Below the pieces are notes generated by a model. It saw only the letters and a list, made by a program, of their open reading frames with translations, had not been told where the DNA came from and ran no database searches. Source: Comamonadaceae bacterium (GTDB taxonomy: Bacteria > Pseudomonadota > Gammaproteobacteria > Burkholderiales > Burkholderiaceae_C). From it: 6,294 nucleotides of DNA. A program made the translations under genes and the position numbers. This document shows positions 1 to 5,609 of the stretch, piece by piece. The number at the start of each line of letters is the position of its first letter. The first letter of the stretch is position 1. Location: positions 1-6,294 of the forward strand of contig CANGZG010000138.1 in NCBI GenBank assembly GCA_947458415.1. Direction: 5' to 3'.

Positions 1-1133
1 ATGGCCAACAACACCGCCAGGTCGGCTGCAGGTTCGCTGATGCGCACGCCTCCCACCGCATTCACAAACACATCTTGGTCCATGCAAGCCACACCGGCAT
101 GTCGATGCAACACCGCCAGCAACATGGCCAAGCGGTCGCGGTCCAACCCCACCGATAGCCGCCATGGCGATGGTCCGCCACTGTCTACCAACGCCTGAAT
201 TTCCACCAGCAAAGGCCGGGTGCCTTCCAGCGTGACCATGACACAACTGCCGGGCACCGGTTCGGCGTGCTGGCTGAGAAAAATGGCGCTGGGGTTGCTC
301 ACGCCTTTGAGCCCTTTTTCGGTCATCGCGAACACGCCGATTTCATTGACCGCGCCGAAACGGTTTTTGATCGCACGCACCAATCGGAAACTGGAATGGG
401 TATCGCCTTCAAAATACAACACGGTGTCGACCATGTGCTCGAGCACGCGCGGGCCGGCCAACGCGCCTTCTTTGGTGACATGTCCAACCAACACAATCCC
501 ACTGCCGCTGGATTTGGCGAACCGGGTCAAATGCGCCGCGCATTCGCGCACTTGCGCCACCGAACCGGGTGCACTGGTCAATTGGTCGGAATACACGGTT
601 TGGATCGAATCGATCACAGCAATATGCGGTGACTGGGTTTGCAGCGTCGCGATGATTTTTTCCAACTGGGTCTCTGCCAACACATTCACTTGGCTGTGGT
701 CCAACCCCAAGCGGCGCGCGCGCAGTGCCACTTGCGCACCGGATTCTTCGCCCGTGACATACAAAGTGCGTTGGCCTGTTCGCTGTAAGCCGTCCAGCGC
801 TTGCAACAACAGCGTGGATTTGCCAATGCCGGGGTCCCCGCCGATCAACACCACGCCGCCTTCAACCATGCCGCCACCCAACACCCGATCAAGTTCATCC
901 TGGCCGGTGGGTGTGCGGTCGACATCCTGTGCCTCGATCTCGCTGAGCGTCATGACCGGCGAGGCCGGCGCCAGCCCTGCGCGTTCGCTGTAGCGGTTCT
1001 TGCTGGCGCTCGCATCGCTGACCCGGCTTTCAACCAAGGTGTTCCAGGCTTCGCAATGCGGGCATTTGCCTAACCATTTGGGGCTGGTGCCACCGCATTC
1101 AGTGCAACTGAAAATAGATTTGTCTTTTGCCAT
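1..1133 (-). CDS. radA: DNA repair protein RadA (Sms), C-terminus cut off by window edge
   Basis: RadA is a RecA-like ATPase that acts in the cytoplasm and promotes branch migration and processing of recombination intermediates. The first 377 residues are visible. A four-cysteine zinc finger comes first (CTEC at 10-13, CPHC at 23-26). The ATPase core follows, with Walker A GGDPGIGKST at about 98-107, Walker B IAVIDS at 171-176, and the RadA-specific KNRFG motif at 256-260. After that begins the Lon-protease-like domain (EGTRPLLVEIQALVD from about 303). The family is usually about 450-460 residues, so roughly 80 are missing beyond position 1. The reading frame is open throughout. I chose the ATG at 1133 because RadA proteins typically begin MAK; an in-frame ATG three codons upstream (1142) is possible. 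Neither start has a recognisable Shine-Dalgarno sequence. The gene is divergent from the MFS gene. Identification is very secure. Confidence 0.97.
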   Translation of the reverse strand, partial: MAKDKSIFSCTECGGTSPKWLGKCPHCEAWNTLVESRVSDASASKNRYSERAGLAPASPVMTLSEIEAQDVDRTPTGQDELDRVLGGGMVEGGVVLIGGDPGIGKSTLLLQALDGLQRTGQRTLYVTGEESGAQVALRARRLGLDHSQVNVLAETQLEKIIATLQTQSPHIAVIDSIQTVYSDQLTSAPGSVAQVRECAAHLTRFAKSSGSGIVLVGHVTKEGALAGPRVLEHMVDTVLYFEGDTHSSFRLVRAIKNRFGAVNEIGVFAMTEKGLKGVSNPSAIFLSQHAEPVPGSCVMVTLEGTRPLLVEIQALVDSGGPSPWRLSVGLDRDRLAMLLAVLHRHAGVACMDQDVFVNAVGGVRISEPAADLAVLLA

Positions 1134-1140
1134 GCAGTGC

Positions 1141-1167
1141 ATGATACGGGCGGGGCATGGGCGACAA
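1141..1167 (-). promoter_or_regulatory. possible radA promoter (weak)
   Basis: Reading the minus strand, TATCAT (1146 to 1141) matches the sigma-70 -10 box at five of six bases. It ends only seven bases before the chosen radA ATG. A TTGTCG (1167 to 1162) could serve as a -35 box, but the spacer would be a short 15 bases. If real, the transcript would start at or next to the ATG, which fits the absence of a ribosome binding site. The call rests on motif reading alone. Confidence 0.25.
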
Positions 1168-1246
1168 TGTGATGTTTCACACTGTTTGCACAGGCACTGT
1201 TTCCTTGTCTACCGATACCTCTCTTGACCCCCACACATCTGTTCGC

Positions 1247-2446
1247 ATGACGACGGATGAAAAACGTTCGGCGTTTTCCCTCGCCAGCATTTACGCGTTG
1301 CGCATGCTCGGTTTGTTCATGGTGCTGCCGGTGTTCATGATCGAAGCCCGCCACTACGAGGGCGGGCAAGACGCCAGTGCCGTCGGTTTTGCCATGGGCA
1401 TTTACGGGTTGGTGCAAGCGGTGTTGCAAATTCCGTTTGGCTTGGCAGCAGACCGTTGGGGCCGCAAGCGGGTCATTTATTTGGGACTGGGTTTGCTGGC
1501 GTTGGGCAGTGTGATTGGCGCGATGGCCACCAGCGTGACGGGTTTGGCATGGGGTCGGGCGCTGCAAGGCGGTGGCGCCATTTCAGCCGCGGTCACCGCG
1601 TTGTTGGCCGATCAAACCCGCGATGAAGTGCGCACCAAAGGCATGGCGCTGGTCGGCGGCAGCATCGGGCTGATGTTTGCGTTGTCACTGTTGCTGGGAC
1701 CGGTGTTGTCTGGCTGGGGTGGTTTGTCGGCCATCTTTGGTGTCACGCTGGGTCTTGCCGTGGTTGGCATGTTGACCGTGCGTTGGTGGACCCCAAAGGA
1801 AATGCCGTTGCACAAAGCGCAAACATCGCACCACAGTTTGTGGGGCTTGCTGGTGCACCCCGATTTGATCCGCTTGAATTTCGGCGTCTTTGCGTTGTAC
1901 GCGGTGCAATTGGCCTCATGGGTGGCAATACCCGCGTTGCTGGTGCAAGCCGGCGTGGTCAGCAGCGACCATGGCTATGTGTACTTGCCCGCCGTGTTGT
2001 TGTCGTTTGTGGTGATGGGGGTGACGCTGTTCCCCATGGAGCGACGCGGTCAATTGCGTCCCTTGTTTTTGGGTTGCATTGCACTGGTGTTGGTCGTTCA
2101 ACTGGCCTGGGGCTGGATGGCTTGGCACAGCGCGCCCTCGTTGGGCTTGCTGGCGGTGTTGTTGTTTGTGTTTTTTTGCGGCTTCAATGTCTTGGAAGCC
2201 AGCCAACCCAGCTTGGCCTCACGTTTGGCCCCGACAGGCTCACGCGGTGCGGCGCTCGGCGTGTACAACACCTTGCAGTCACTGGGCATTTTTGCGGGCG
2301 GGGCATTCGGTGGTTGGCTGGTCAAGCGCGGCGGGGCGCATGAGGTGTTCTTGGCCAGCGGGTTGCTGATGCTGGTCTGGCTGGCCGTGGCCTGGGGCAC
2401 GCGCTATGTGCGCAGCGCACCATCCGCAAACAGCACAGCGCACTGA
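1247..2446 (+). CDS. YajR-like major facilitator superfamily (MFS) transporter
   Basis: A 399-residue inner-membrane protein, hydrophobic along most of its length and consistent with 12 transmembrane helices. The MFS motif A signature GLAADRWGRK lies at about residues 65-74 between helices 2 and 3. An RxxQG motif (RALQG, 104-108) sits in the helix 4 region, and a GP pair (151-152) in helix 5. The stretches SIYALRMLGLFMVLPVF, IYGLVQAVLQIPFGL and GRALQGGGAISAAV closely resemble Escherichia coli YajR, a proton-driven MFS member of unclear substrate. Unlike YajR (about 454 residues), this protein stops soon after the last helix (VRSAPSANSTAH) and has no C-terminal ferredoxin-like YAM domain. The ATG at 1247 is chosen because the protein then starts just before the first helix. 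The frame stays open upstream to 1157, but those residues look unlike transporter sequence. No clear Shine-Dalgarno is visible. The substrate cannot be told; drug or metabolite efflux is only a guess. Confidence 0.9.
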   Translation: MTTDEKRSAFSLASIYALRMLGLFMVLPVFMIEARHYEGGQDASAVGFAMGIYGLVQAVLQIPFGLAADRWGRKRVIYLGLGLLALGSVIGAMATSVTGLAWGRALQGGGAISAAVTALLADQTRDEVRTKGMALVGGSIGLMFALSLLLGPVLSGWGGLSAIFGVTLGLAVVGMLTVRWWTPKEMPLHKAQTSHHSLWGLLVHPDLIRLNFGVFALYAVQLASWVAIPALLVQAGVVSSDHGYVYLPAVLLSFVVMGVTLFPMERRGQLRPLFLGCIALVLVVQLAWGWMAWHSAPSLGLLAVLLFVFFCGFNVLEASQPSLASRLAPTGSRGAALGVYNTLQSLGIFAGGAFGGWLVKRGGAHEVFLASGLLMLVWLAVAWGTRYVRSAPSANSTAH

Positions 2447-2471
2447 TTTCAACCGCGCCAAGCCGCATAAT
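2443..2471 (+). promoter_or_regulatory. possible sigma-70 promoter for ssb
   Basis: CATAAT (2466-2471) matches the -10 consensus at five of six bases. A weak -35 candidate, CTGATT, lies 17 bases upstream (2443-2448) and overlaps the stop codon of the transporter gene. Transcription would start near 2478, giving a leader of about 40 bases that carries the ssb ribosome binding site. Read-through from the transporter gene is also possible, since only 71 bases separate the two genes. Confidence 0.35.
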
Positions 2472-2504
2472 CTGAGCCATACACCACTTCATCACACTTA
2501 CATC

Positions 2505-2511
2505 AAGAGGA
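2505..2511 (+). promoter_or_regulatory. ribosome binding site of ssb
   Basis: AAGAGGA lies seven bases before the ATG at 2518. It is one of only two good Shine-Dalgarno sequences in the window, and it fixes the ssb start. Confidence 0.8.
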
Positions 2512-2517
2512 AACACC

Positions 2518-2988
2518 ATGGCATCCGTCAACAAAGTCATATTGCTCGGCAATTGCGGGCGAGACCCCGAAGTGCGTTATTTGCCCAGCGGCCAAGCGGT
2601 TGCCAATGTGTCCATCGCCACCAGCAGCAAGCGCAAAGACAAAGCCAGCGGTGAAACCATCGAAGACACGCAATGGCACCGCGTCACTTTCTACGACCGC
2701 TTGGCTGAAATCGCCGGTGAATACGTCAAAAAAGGCCGCCCGATTTACGTGGAAGGCCGCTTGAAGTACGGCGTTTACACCGACAAAACCACCGGCGTTG
2801 AAAAAAACACCGTTGACATCATCGCCACTGAATTGCAACTGCTTGGCGGGCGCGAAGGCATGGGCGCACCCTCAGGTGAAGACGGCGGCGCACGCAGCGC
2901 ACCGCGTGCCCCAGCGCCAGCGGCAAGCAAGGCAGCTGCGCCGGCCAAGTCCGGGTTTGACGACATGGACGACGATATCCCGTTTTAA
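2518..2988 (+). CDS. ssb: single-stranded DNA-binding protein SSB
   Basis: SSB coats single-stranded DNA during replication, recombination and repair, and recruits partner enzymes through its C-terminal tip. The 156-residue product has three parts. The N-terminal OB fold spans about 1-110 (ASVNKVILLGNCGRDPEVRY, then TQWHRVTFYDRLAEIA around 51-66, then GRPIYVEGRLKYGVYTD). A flexible linker rich in alanine, proline and glycine covers about 112-146. The acidic tip ends DDMDDDIPF, the canonical partner-binding tail. Of the DNA-stacking tryptophans of E. coli SSB, W54 is kept (W53 here), while the W40 and W88 positions are Arg and Tyr, a common variation. Length and layout are normal. The gene follows the MFS gene on the same strand and may be partly cotranscribed with it. 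Confidence 0.98.
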   Translation: MASVNKVILLGNCGRDPEVRYLPSGQAVANVSIATSSKRKDKASGETIEDTQWHRVTFYDRLAEIAGEYVKKGRPIYVEGRLKYGVYTDKTTGVEKNTVDIIATELQLLGGREGMGAPSGEDGGARSAPRAPAPAASKAAAPAKSGFDDMDDDIPF

Positions 2989-3151
2989 ACCGCGGCGGGT
3001 TTCTTGGCGGCGTCCTGGCTACACTGCCGAAATCCGCTTTTTGCTTCACCGCGTCAAAGGCACAGCCGCTCGGCAATGCCTTGGTTTTGTATCTGGCTGG
3101 TGCCTGTTACTCGCCAGACTCCCCTCTCGGGGCTGTGAATATTGACCATAA

Positions 3152-3173
3152 AAACCTAAAGCCCTTTGGGTTT
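3152..3173. repeat. inverted repeat / hairpin in the ssb to response-regulator gap
   Basis: AAACCTAAAG (3152-3161) pairs with CTTTGGGTTT (3164-3173) across its whole length with one G-T wobble. As RNA it would form a stem of about nine pairs with a four-base loop. No T run follows on the plus strand. On the minus strand the stem is followed by a short T-rich stretch, but no minus-strand gene upstream would need a terminator here. Its function is unknown; it could be a late stop signal for ssb or part of the regulator's leader. Confidence 0.45.
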
Positions 3174-3188
3174 CCACTCTTTGGGTGC

Positions 3189-3201
3189 GGGAATAATTCC
3201 C
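3189..3201. promoter_or_regulatory. 13-bp perfect palindrome, candidate operator of the response regulator gene
   Basis: GGGAAT-A-ATTCCC is a perfect inverted repeat about 75 bases upstream of the response regulator start, in a non-coding stretch. NarL/FixJ-type regulators bind as dimers to short inverted half-sites; the RcsAB box, with GAAT/ATTC halves, is a known example. Autoregulation by the downstream protein is therefore a reasonable inference. A related imperfect site occurs at 3968-3977. Confidence 0.4.
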
Positions 3202-3225
3202 TTTCTTGTGTTTGGTTGAACATAT

Positions 3226-3253
3226 CCATGGGTTTACTCATGGCTTTTTCTTT
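3226..3253 (+). terminator. weak hairpin with T-rich tail just before the response regulator
   Basis: CCATG (3226-3230) pairs with CATGG (3239-3243), with a possible further G-T pair inside, and CTTTTTCTTT follows directly. This is the shape of a weak intrinsic terminator 24 bases ahead of the response regulator ATG. It might stop read-through from ssb or attenuate the regulator's own transcript. The five- to six-pair stem is short, so this could be chance. Confidence 0.3.
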
Positions 3254-3276
3254 GACACTCAAACACTGCGCCCTCC

Positions 3277-3921
3277 ATGATCAGAGTACTGTTGGTTGAC
3301 GACCATCCCGTGGTTCGGGCGGGTTACAAGCGTTTGCTTGAAACAGATGCTGCCATTCAAGTGGTGGCAGAAGCCAGCGATGCCGACTCGGCCTATCTGG
3401 CCTTTGTGGTCTACCAACCGGATGTCACCGTCTTGGATTTGTCCATGCCCGGGGTCAGCGGTTTAGGCTTGCTGCAAAAGATGTTGTTGCGTGACGACCA
3501 AGCCAAGGTGCTGATTTGCTCCATGTACGACGCCCCTTTGGTCAAGCGCAAGGCCTTGGAGGCGGGTGCGAAATCGTTTGTGTCCAAAAACGTTCCGCCA
3601 GAAAAATTGCTGCTGGCCATACACGCGGTTCACATGGGCGAAGCCACGCTCGAAGCGGAGGCTGAAGCCGCTGTCGGGCACAGCGAATGGCAAGACGAGA
3701 TTGACCGCATTTCGTCCCTCACCTTGCGTGAATTGGAACTCTTTCGCTTGCTTGCTCTGGGAAAAACCATCGGCTATTGCGCCAAAGTCATGAGCTTGAA
3801 TGAAAAAACCGTCTACAACCGGCAAACCAAAATCAGGGAAAAACTCAAAGTAGACACCTTGGCTGGCCTGGTTCATTTGGCCCAGCGTCACCAAATCATT
3901 GACTCAAACATGGTGACTTGA
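3277..3921 (+). CDS. NarL/FixJ-family response regulator (REC + LuxR-type HTH)
   Basis: A 214-residue cytoplasmic transcription factor. The receiver domain covers about 1-120 and has all the phosphorylation residues: the acidic pair D8-D9, the phospho-acceptor D54 in TVLDLSMPG, S82 at the switch position, and K104 in FVSK. A linker rich in Glu and Ala (121-143) leads to a LuxR-type helix-turn-helix (about 146-209: LTLRELELFRLLALGKTI, then LNEKTVYNRQTKIREKL as the recognition-helix region). The ATG at 3277 starts exactly where receiver domains start (MIRVLLVDDHP), but no Shine-Dalgarno precedes it. No sensor kinase lies in the window, so it is an orphan here. In other proteobacteria, NarL-type regulators such as AgmR/ExaE control PQQ-dependent alcohol oxidation. 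By position, this one may control the dehydrogenase gene downstream; that is inference. Arginine codons include CGG and AGG, unlike the dehydrogenase. Confidence 0.93.
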   Translation: MIRVLLVDDHPVVRAGYKRLLETDAAIQVVAEASDADSAYLAFVVYQPDVTVLDLSMPGVSGLGLLQKMLLRDDQAKVLICSMYDAPLVKRKALEAGAKSFVSKNVPPEKLLLAIHAVHMGEATLEAEAEAAVGHSEWQDEIDRISSLTLRELELFRLLALGKTIGYCAKVMSLNEKTVYNRQTKIREKLKVDTLAGLVHLAQRHQIIDSNMVT

Positions 3922-3967
3922 AACACCGGGGTTTGGATTGCCGGTCACGGACGCCTCGCTTCAATCA

Positions 3968-3977
3968 GGAATATTTC
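3968..3977. promoter_or_regulatory. imperfect GGAAT/ATTTC site upstream of the dehydrogenase
   Basis: GGAATATTTC resembles the GGAAT-A-ATTCC core of the palindrome upstream of the response regulator, with a two-base mismatch in the right half and no central spacer. It lies about 190 bases before the dehydrogenase start. A shared binding site for the regulator is possible but rests on similarity of a short sequence. Confidence 0.22.
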
Positions 3978-4031
3978 ACAACTTATGACGACTAGGTACT
4001 TTTACTATGCACAGCTTTGTTGCCATCTTTA

Positions 4032-4065
4032 GGATGCATTCAAGTTGAATGTTTGCGGATGCATT
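4032..4065. repeat. 15-bp palindrome flanked by a direct repeat, dehydrogenase upstream region
   Basis: CATTCAA-G-TTGAATG (4037-4051) is a perfect inverted repeat. The 9-mer GGATGCATT occurs at 4032-4040, overlapping the palindrome's left arm, and again at 4057-4065, exactly 25 bases on. The block sits 101-134 bases upstream of the dehydrogenase ATG. It could be an operator or a hairpin in the mRNA leader. I find no convincing -35/-10 pair in 3922-4165, which would fit an activator-dependent promoter; the weak -10-like TACTAT (4003-4008) and TAGGAT (4030-4035) are the best candidates. Confidence 0.45.
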
Positions 4066-4156
4066 TTCAGTCCCCTGTCTCGCTGACACAAACAGGCAGC
4101 TCAATTTTGTTTTCAACAGTCGCCAATCGTCACACATTGGTGTTTTCTTACCCTTT

Positions 4157-4160
4157 GGAG
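4157..4160 (+). promoter_or_regulatory. ribosome binding site of the dehydrogenase
   Basis: GGAG five bases before the ATG at 4166 decides the start. The frame is open upstream to 4049, but those extra residues do not resemble a signal peptide and lack a ribosome binding site. Confidence 0.8.
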
Positions 4161-4165
4161 TAAAA

Positions 4166-5485
4166 ATGCTAAACACAGCAAGCAAGAAGAAAGCAAGTCG
4201 CGCAGGTTTTGCGCTTCGTGCAGTTAAGCAATCGTATTTGTTGCCGTCAGTTGTTTTGGCCGCCACCGGATTGATGAGCGTCCAGTCTGCCATGGCCATG
4301 AATGTCAAAGCAGAAGCATTTATTGAAGCCAAAGACCCCTGGGGCATGGCTGCGATGAAAGACGGCACTTTTTTCTTCACTGAAAAATGCGCAGGCTTGT
4401 CAGTTCGCACGCCTTCAGGCAGCATCAACAAACTGTTGGGCATTGGCGGTTCAAGCGGTTTTGCCACCGTCAAAAACGATTTGTTCTGCGACGGACAAGC
4501 CGGTGTTTTGGGCGTGGCTGTTGACCCTGAGTTCGACAAAAACCGTTATGTCTACCTTCGCTCCACCTCCAAAGGTGACAACCGTGCTTTTGGCGGCTAC
4601 GCCAACATCTTGATGCGCATGAAGGTCAGTGCCGACATGAAGAACGTGTCTGAGATCACCGAAATCATCACAGACATGGGTTACAAGCCCAAGAAATCCA
4701 ACCACCCATTTGGCGGCCCTGGTGCACACAACGGTGGCGCTTTGGGATTCGGTCCTGATGGCTTCTTGTATGTCACGATCGGCGACAACCACAGCGGCCC
4801 CGGCCCACAAGACGGCACCAAGCTGATCGGCAAGGTGTTGCGCGTTGACCGTGACGGCAAGGCAGCAGCTGGCAACAACCCACCTGCTGGCTTTGACAAG
4901 CGCATCTTCACTTACGGACACCGTAACCCCCAAGGCATCACTTTCCGTGGCGACGATGTTTACATCTCTGAAAACGGACCTTGGCACAGCGACGAAGTGA
5001 CCAAATTGGTCAACGGTGGCAACGGCGGCTGGGATCCACGTGGCGAAGTCAACGGACGTCCTGCTTGTCCAGATGGCTACTGCGGTTACTCACCTAACCA
5101 AATGGGCGCCATGCCTCCCAAAGAGCGCGCAGCGTTCATGCCCATGACCGACCTCAAGGCATATCCCAATGCACTCAAGCCTGCGTTCAACAACAACGGT
5201 TTGTCACAAGGCATGTGCGGTAGCGCATGGTTGGTTGGCAAGCAGTGGGGCGCATGGGAAGGCCGCTTGGCCGTCGGTTATGCAGGTATTGGTATCCACG
5301 GCACCCCCGTTGGCAACCGTATCGACATCCTTGACGTGAGCAAAGACGGTTTGTCCGCCAAGAAAGTCGAACTGTCATACCCTGACTACGCAGGCCGCGT
5401 GCGTCACTTGCACTCAGGTCCTGACGGTGCCTTGTACGTGGGTGATGAGACTCGTAACTTGATCTCTCGCATCACACCTCAGTAA
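4166..5485 (+). CDS. exported PQQ-dependent sugar/aldose dehydrogenase family protein
   Basis: The product has 439 residues. An N-terminal signal peptide has a long basic n-region (KKK at 7-9), a hydrophobic core at about 24-37 and a likely cut after A42-M43-A44, so the mature protein is periplasmic. The rest matches the six-bladed beta-propeller of soluble glucose dehydrogenase and aldose sugar dehydrogenase (YliI): PWGMA at 58-62, GQAGVLGVAVDPEF at 110-123, AHNGGALGFGPDGFLYVTIGD at 187-207, GKVLRVDRDG at 222-231, YGHRNPQG at 250-257, SENGPWHSDE at 268-277, GRVRHLHSGPDGALYV at 410-425. Residues corresponding by eye to sGDH active-site and PQQ ligands Q76, H144, R228, R406 and R408 are kept as Q111, H188, R253, R411 and R413. 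Differences: HNGGA replaces the usual HxGGR/HxSGR, the Asp before the histidine is Ala, and a segment at about 291-350 carries a CPDGYC motif. Family members oxidise aldoses or sorbosone and pass electrons to quinones or cytochromes; the substrate here is unknown. All 21 arginines use CGT or CGC. Confidence 0.88.
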   Translation: MLNTASKKKASRAGFALRAVKQSYLLPSVVLAATGLMSVQSAMAMNVKAEAFIEAKDPWGMAAMKDGTFFFTEKCAGLSVRTPSGSINKLLGIGGSSGFATVKNDLFCDGQAGVLGVAVDPEFDKNRYVYLRSTSKGDNRAFGGYANILMRMKVSADMKNVSEITEIITDMGYKPKKSNHPFGGPGAHNGGALGFGPDGFLYVTIGDNHSGPGPQDGTKLIGKVLRVDRDGKAAAGNNPPAGFDKRIFTYGHRNPQGITFRGDDVYISENGPWHSDEVTKLVNGGNGGWDPRGEVNGRPACPDGYCGYSPNQMGAMPPKERAAFMPMTDLKAYPNALKPAFNNNGLSQGMCGSAWLVGKQWGAWEGRLAVGYAGIGIHGTPVGNRIDILDVSKDGLSAKKVELSYPDYAGRVRHLHSGPDGALYVGDETRNLISRITPQ

Positions 5486-5509
5486 TGTCACTGGCTTGAT
5501 GCCTCCATG

Positions 5510-5545
5510 ACGCGCTGCATTCGTGCAGCGCGTTTTTTCTTTTTA
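5510..5545 (+). terminator. strong intrinsic terminator after the dehydrogenase
   Basis: ACGCGCTGCA (5510-5519) and TGCAGCGCGT (5524-5533) form a perfect ten-pair stem around a TTCG tetraloop. T6-C-T6 follows (5533-5545). It starts 25 bases after the dehydrogenase stop codon and separates that gene from the cytochrome gene. Confidence 0.93.
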
Positions 5546-5572
5546 CACCGGTTTCTCGTGTGTCCTTGTTGA

Positions 5573-5601
5573 TTGACTCGTCAGCACATGGTTTTTAAAA
5601 A
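5573..5601 (+). promoter_or_regulatory. sigma-70 promoter of the cytochrome c gene, probably leaderless
   Basis: TTGACT (5573-5578) matches the -35 consensus at five of six bases. After an ideal 17-base spacer comes TAAAAA (5596-5601), a four-of-six -10 box. The expected start point, six to eight bases further on, is 5608-5610, at or next to the ATG at 5610. No Shine-Dalgarno is present, consistent with a leaderless or nearly leaderless message. Confidence 0.55.
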
Positions 5602-5609
5602 TTGTGATC

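Noticed and set aside
220..993. Long plus-strand open frame of 257 codons
   Set aside because: It lies antisense to radA, whose protein is unmistakable; the plus-strand translation is low in recognisable motifs and rich in Ser/Pro/Thr as expected of a shadow.
1157..1246. 30-residue N-terminal extension of the MFS protein
   Set aside because: The extra residues do not look like transporter sequence and YajR-like proteins begin just before helix 1; the ATG at 1247 fits better, although neither start has a Shine-Dalgarno.
2987..3002. AAACC...GGTTT hairpin overlapping the ssb stop as an ssb terminator
   Set aside because: Only five pairs, three of them A-T, and no T run follows; too weak to call.
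3252..3257. Perfect TTGACA as -35 box of the response regulator
   Set aside because: The position 17 bases downstream falls on the ATG and has no -10-like sequence (CCATGA).
3081..3299. Possible 72-codon gene between ssb and the response regulator
   Set aside because: Starts at an alternative codon without a ribosome binding site, overlaps the response regulator start in another frame and shows no family resemblance.
4049..4165. 39-residue upstream extension of the dehydrogenase
   Set aside because: It starts at an alternative codon with no ribosome binding site, whereas the ATG at 4166 has GGAG and a proper signal peptide follows.
3976..4539. 187-codon minus-strand open frame
   Set aside because: Antisense to the 5' part of the dehydrogenase and its upstream region; no recognisable motifs and explained by the coding bias of the plus strand.
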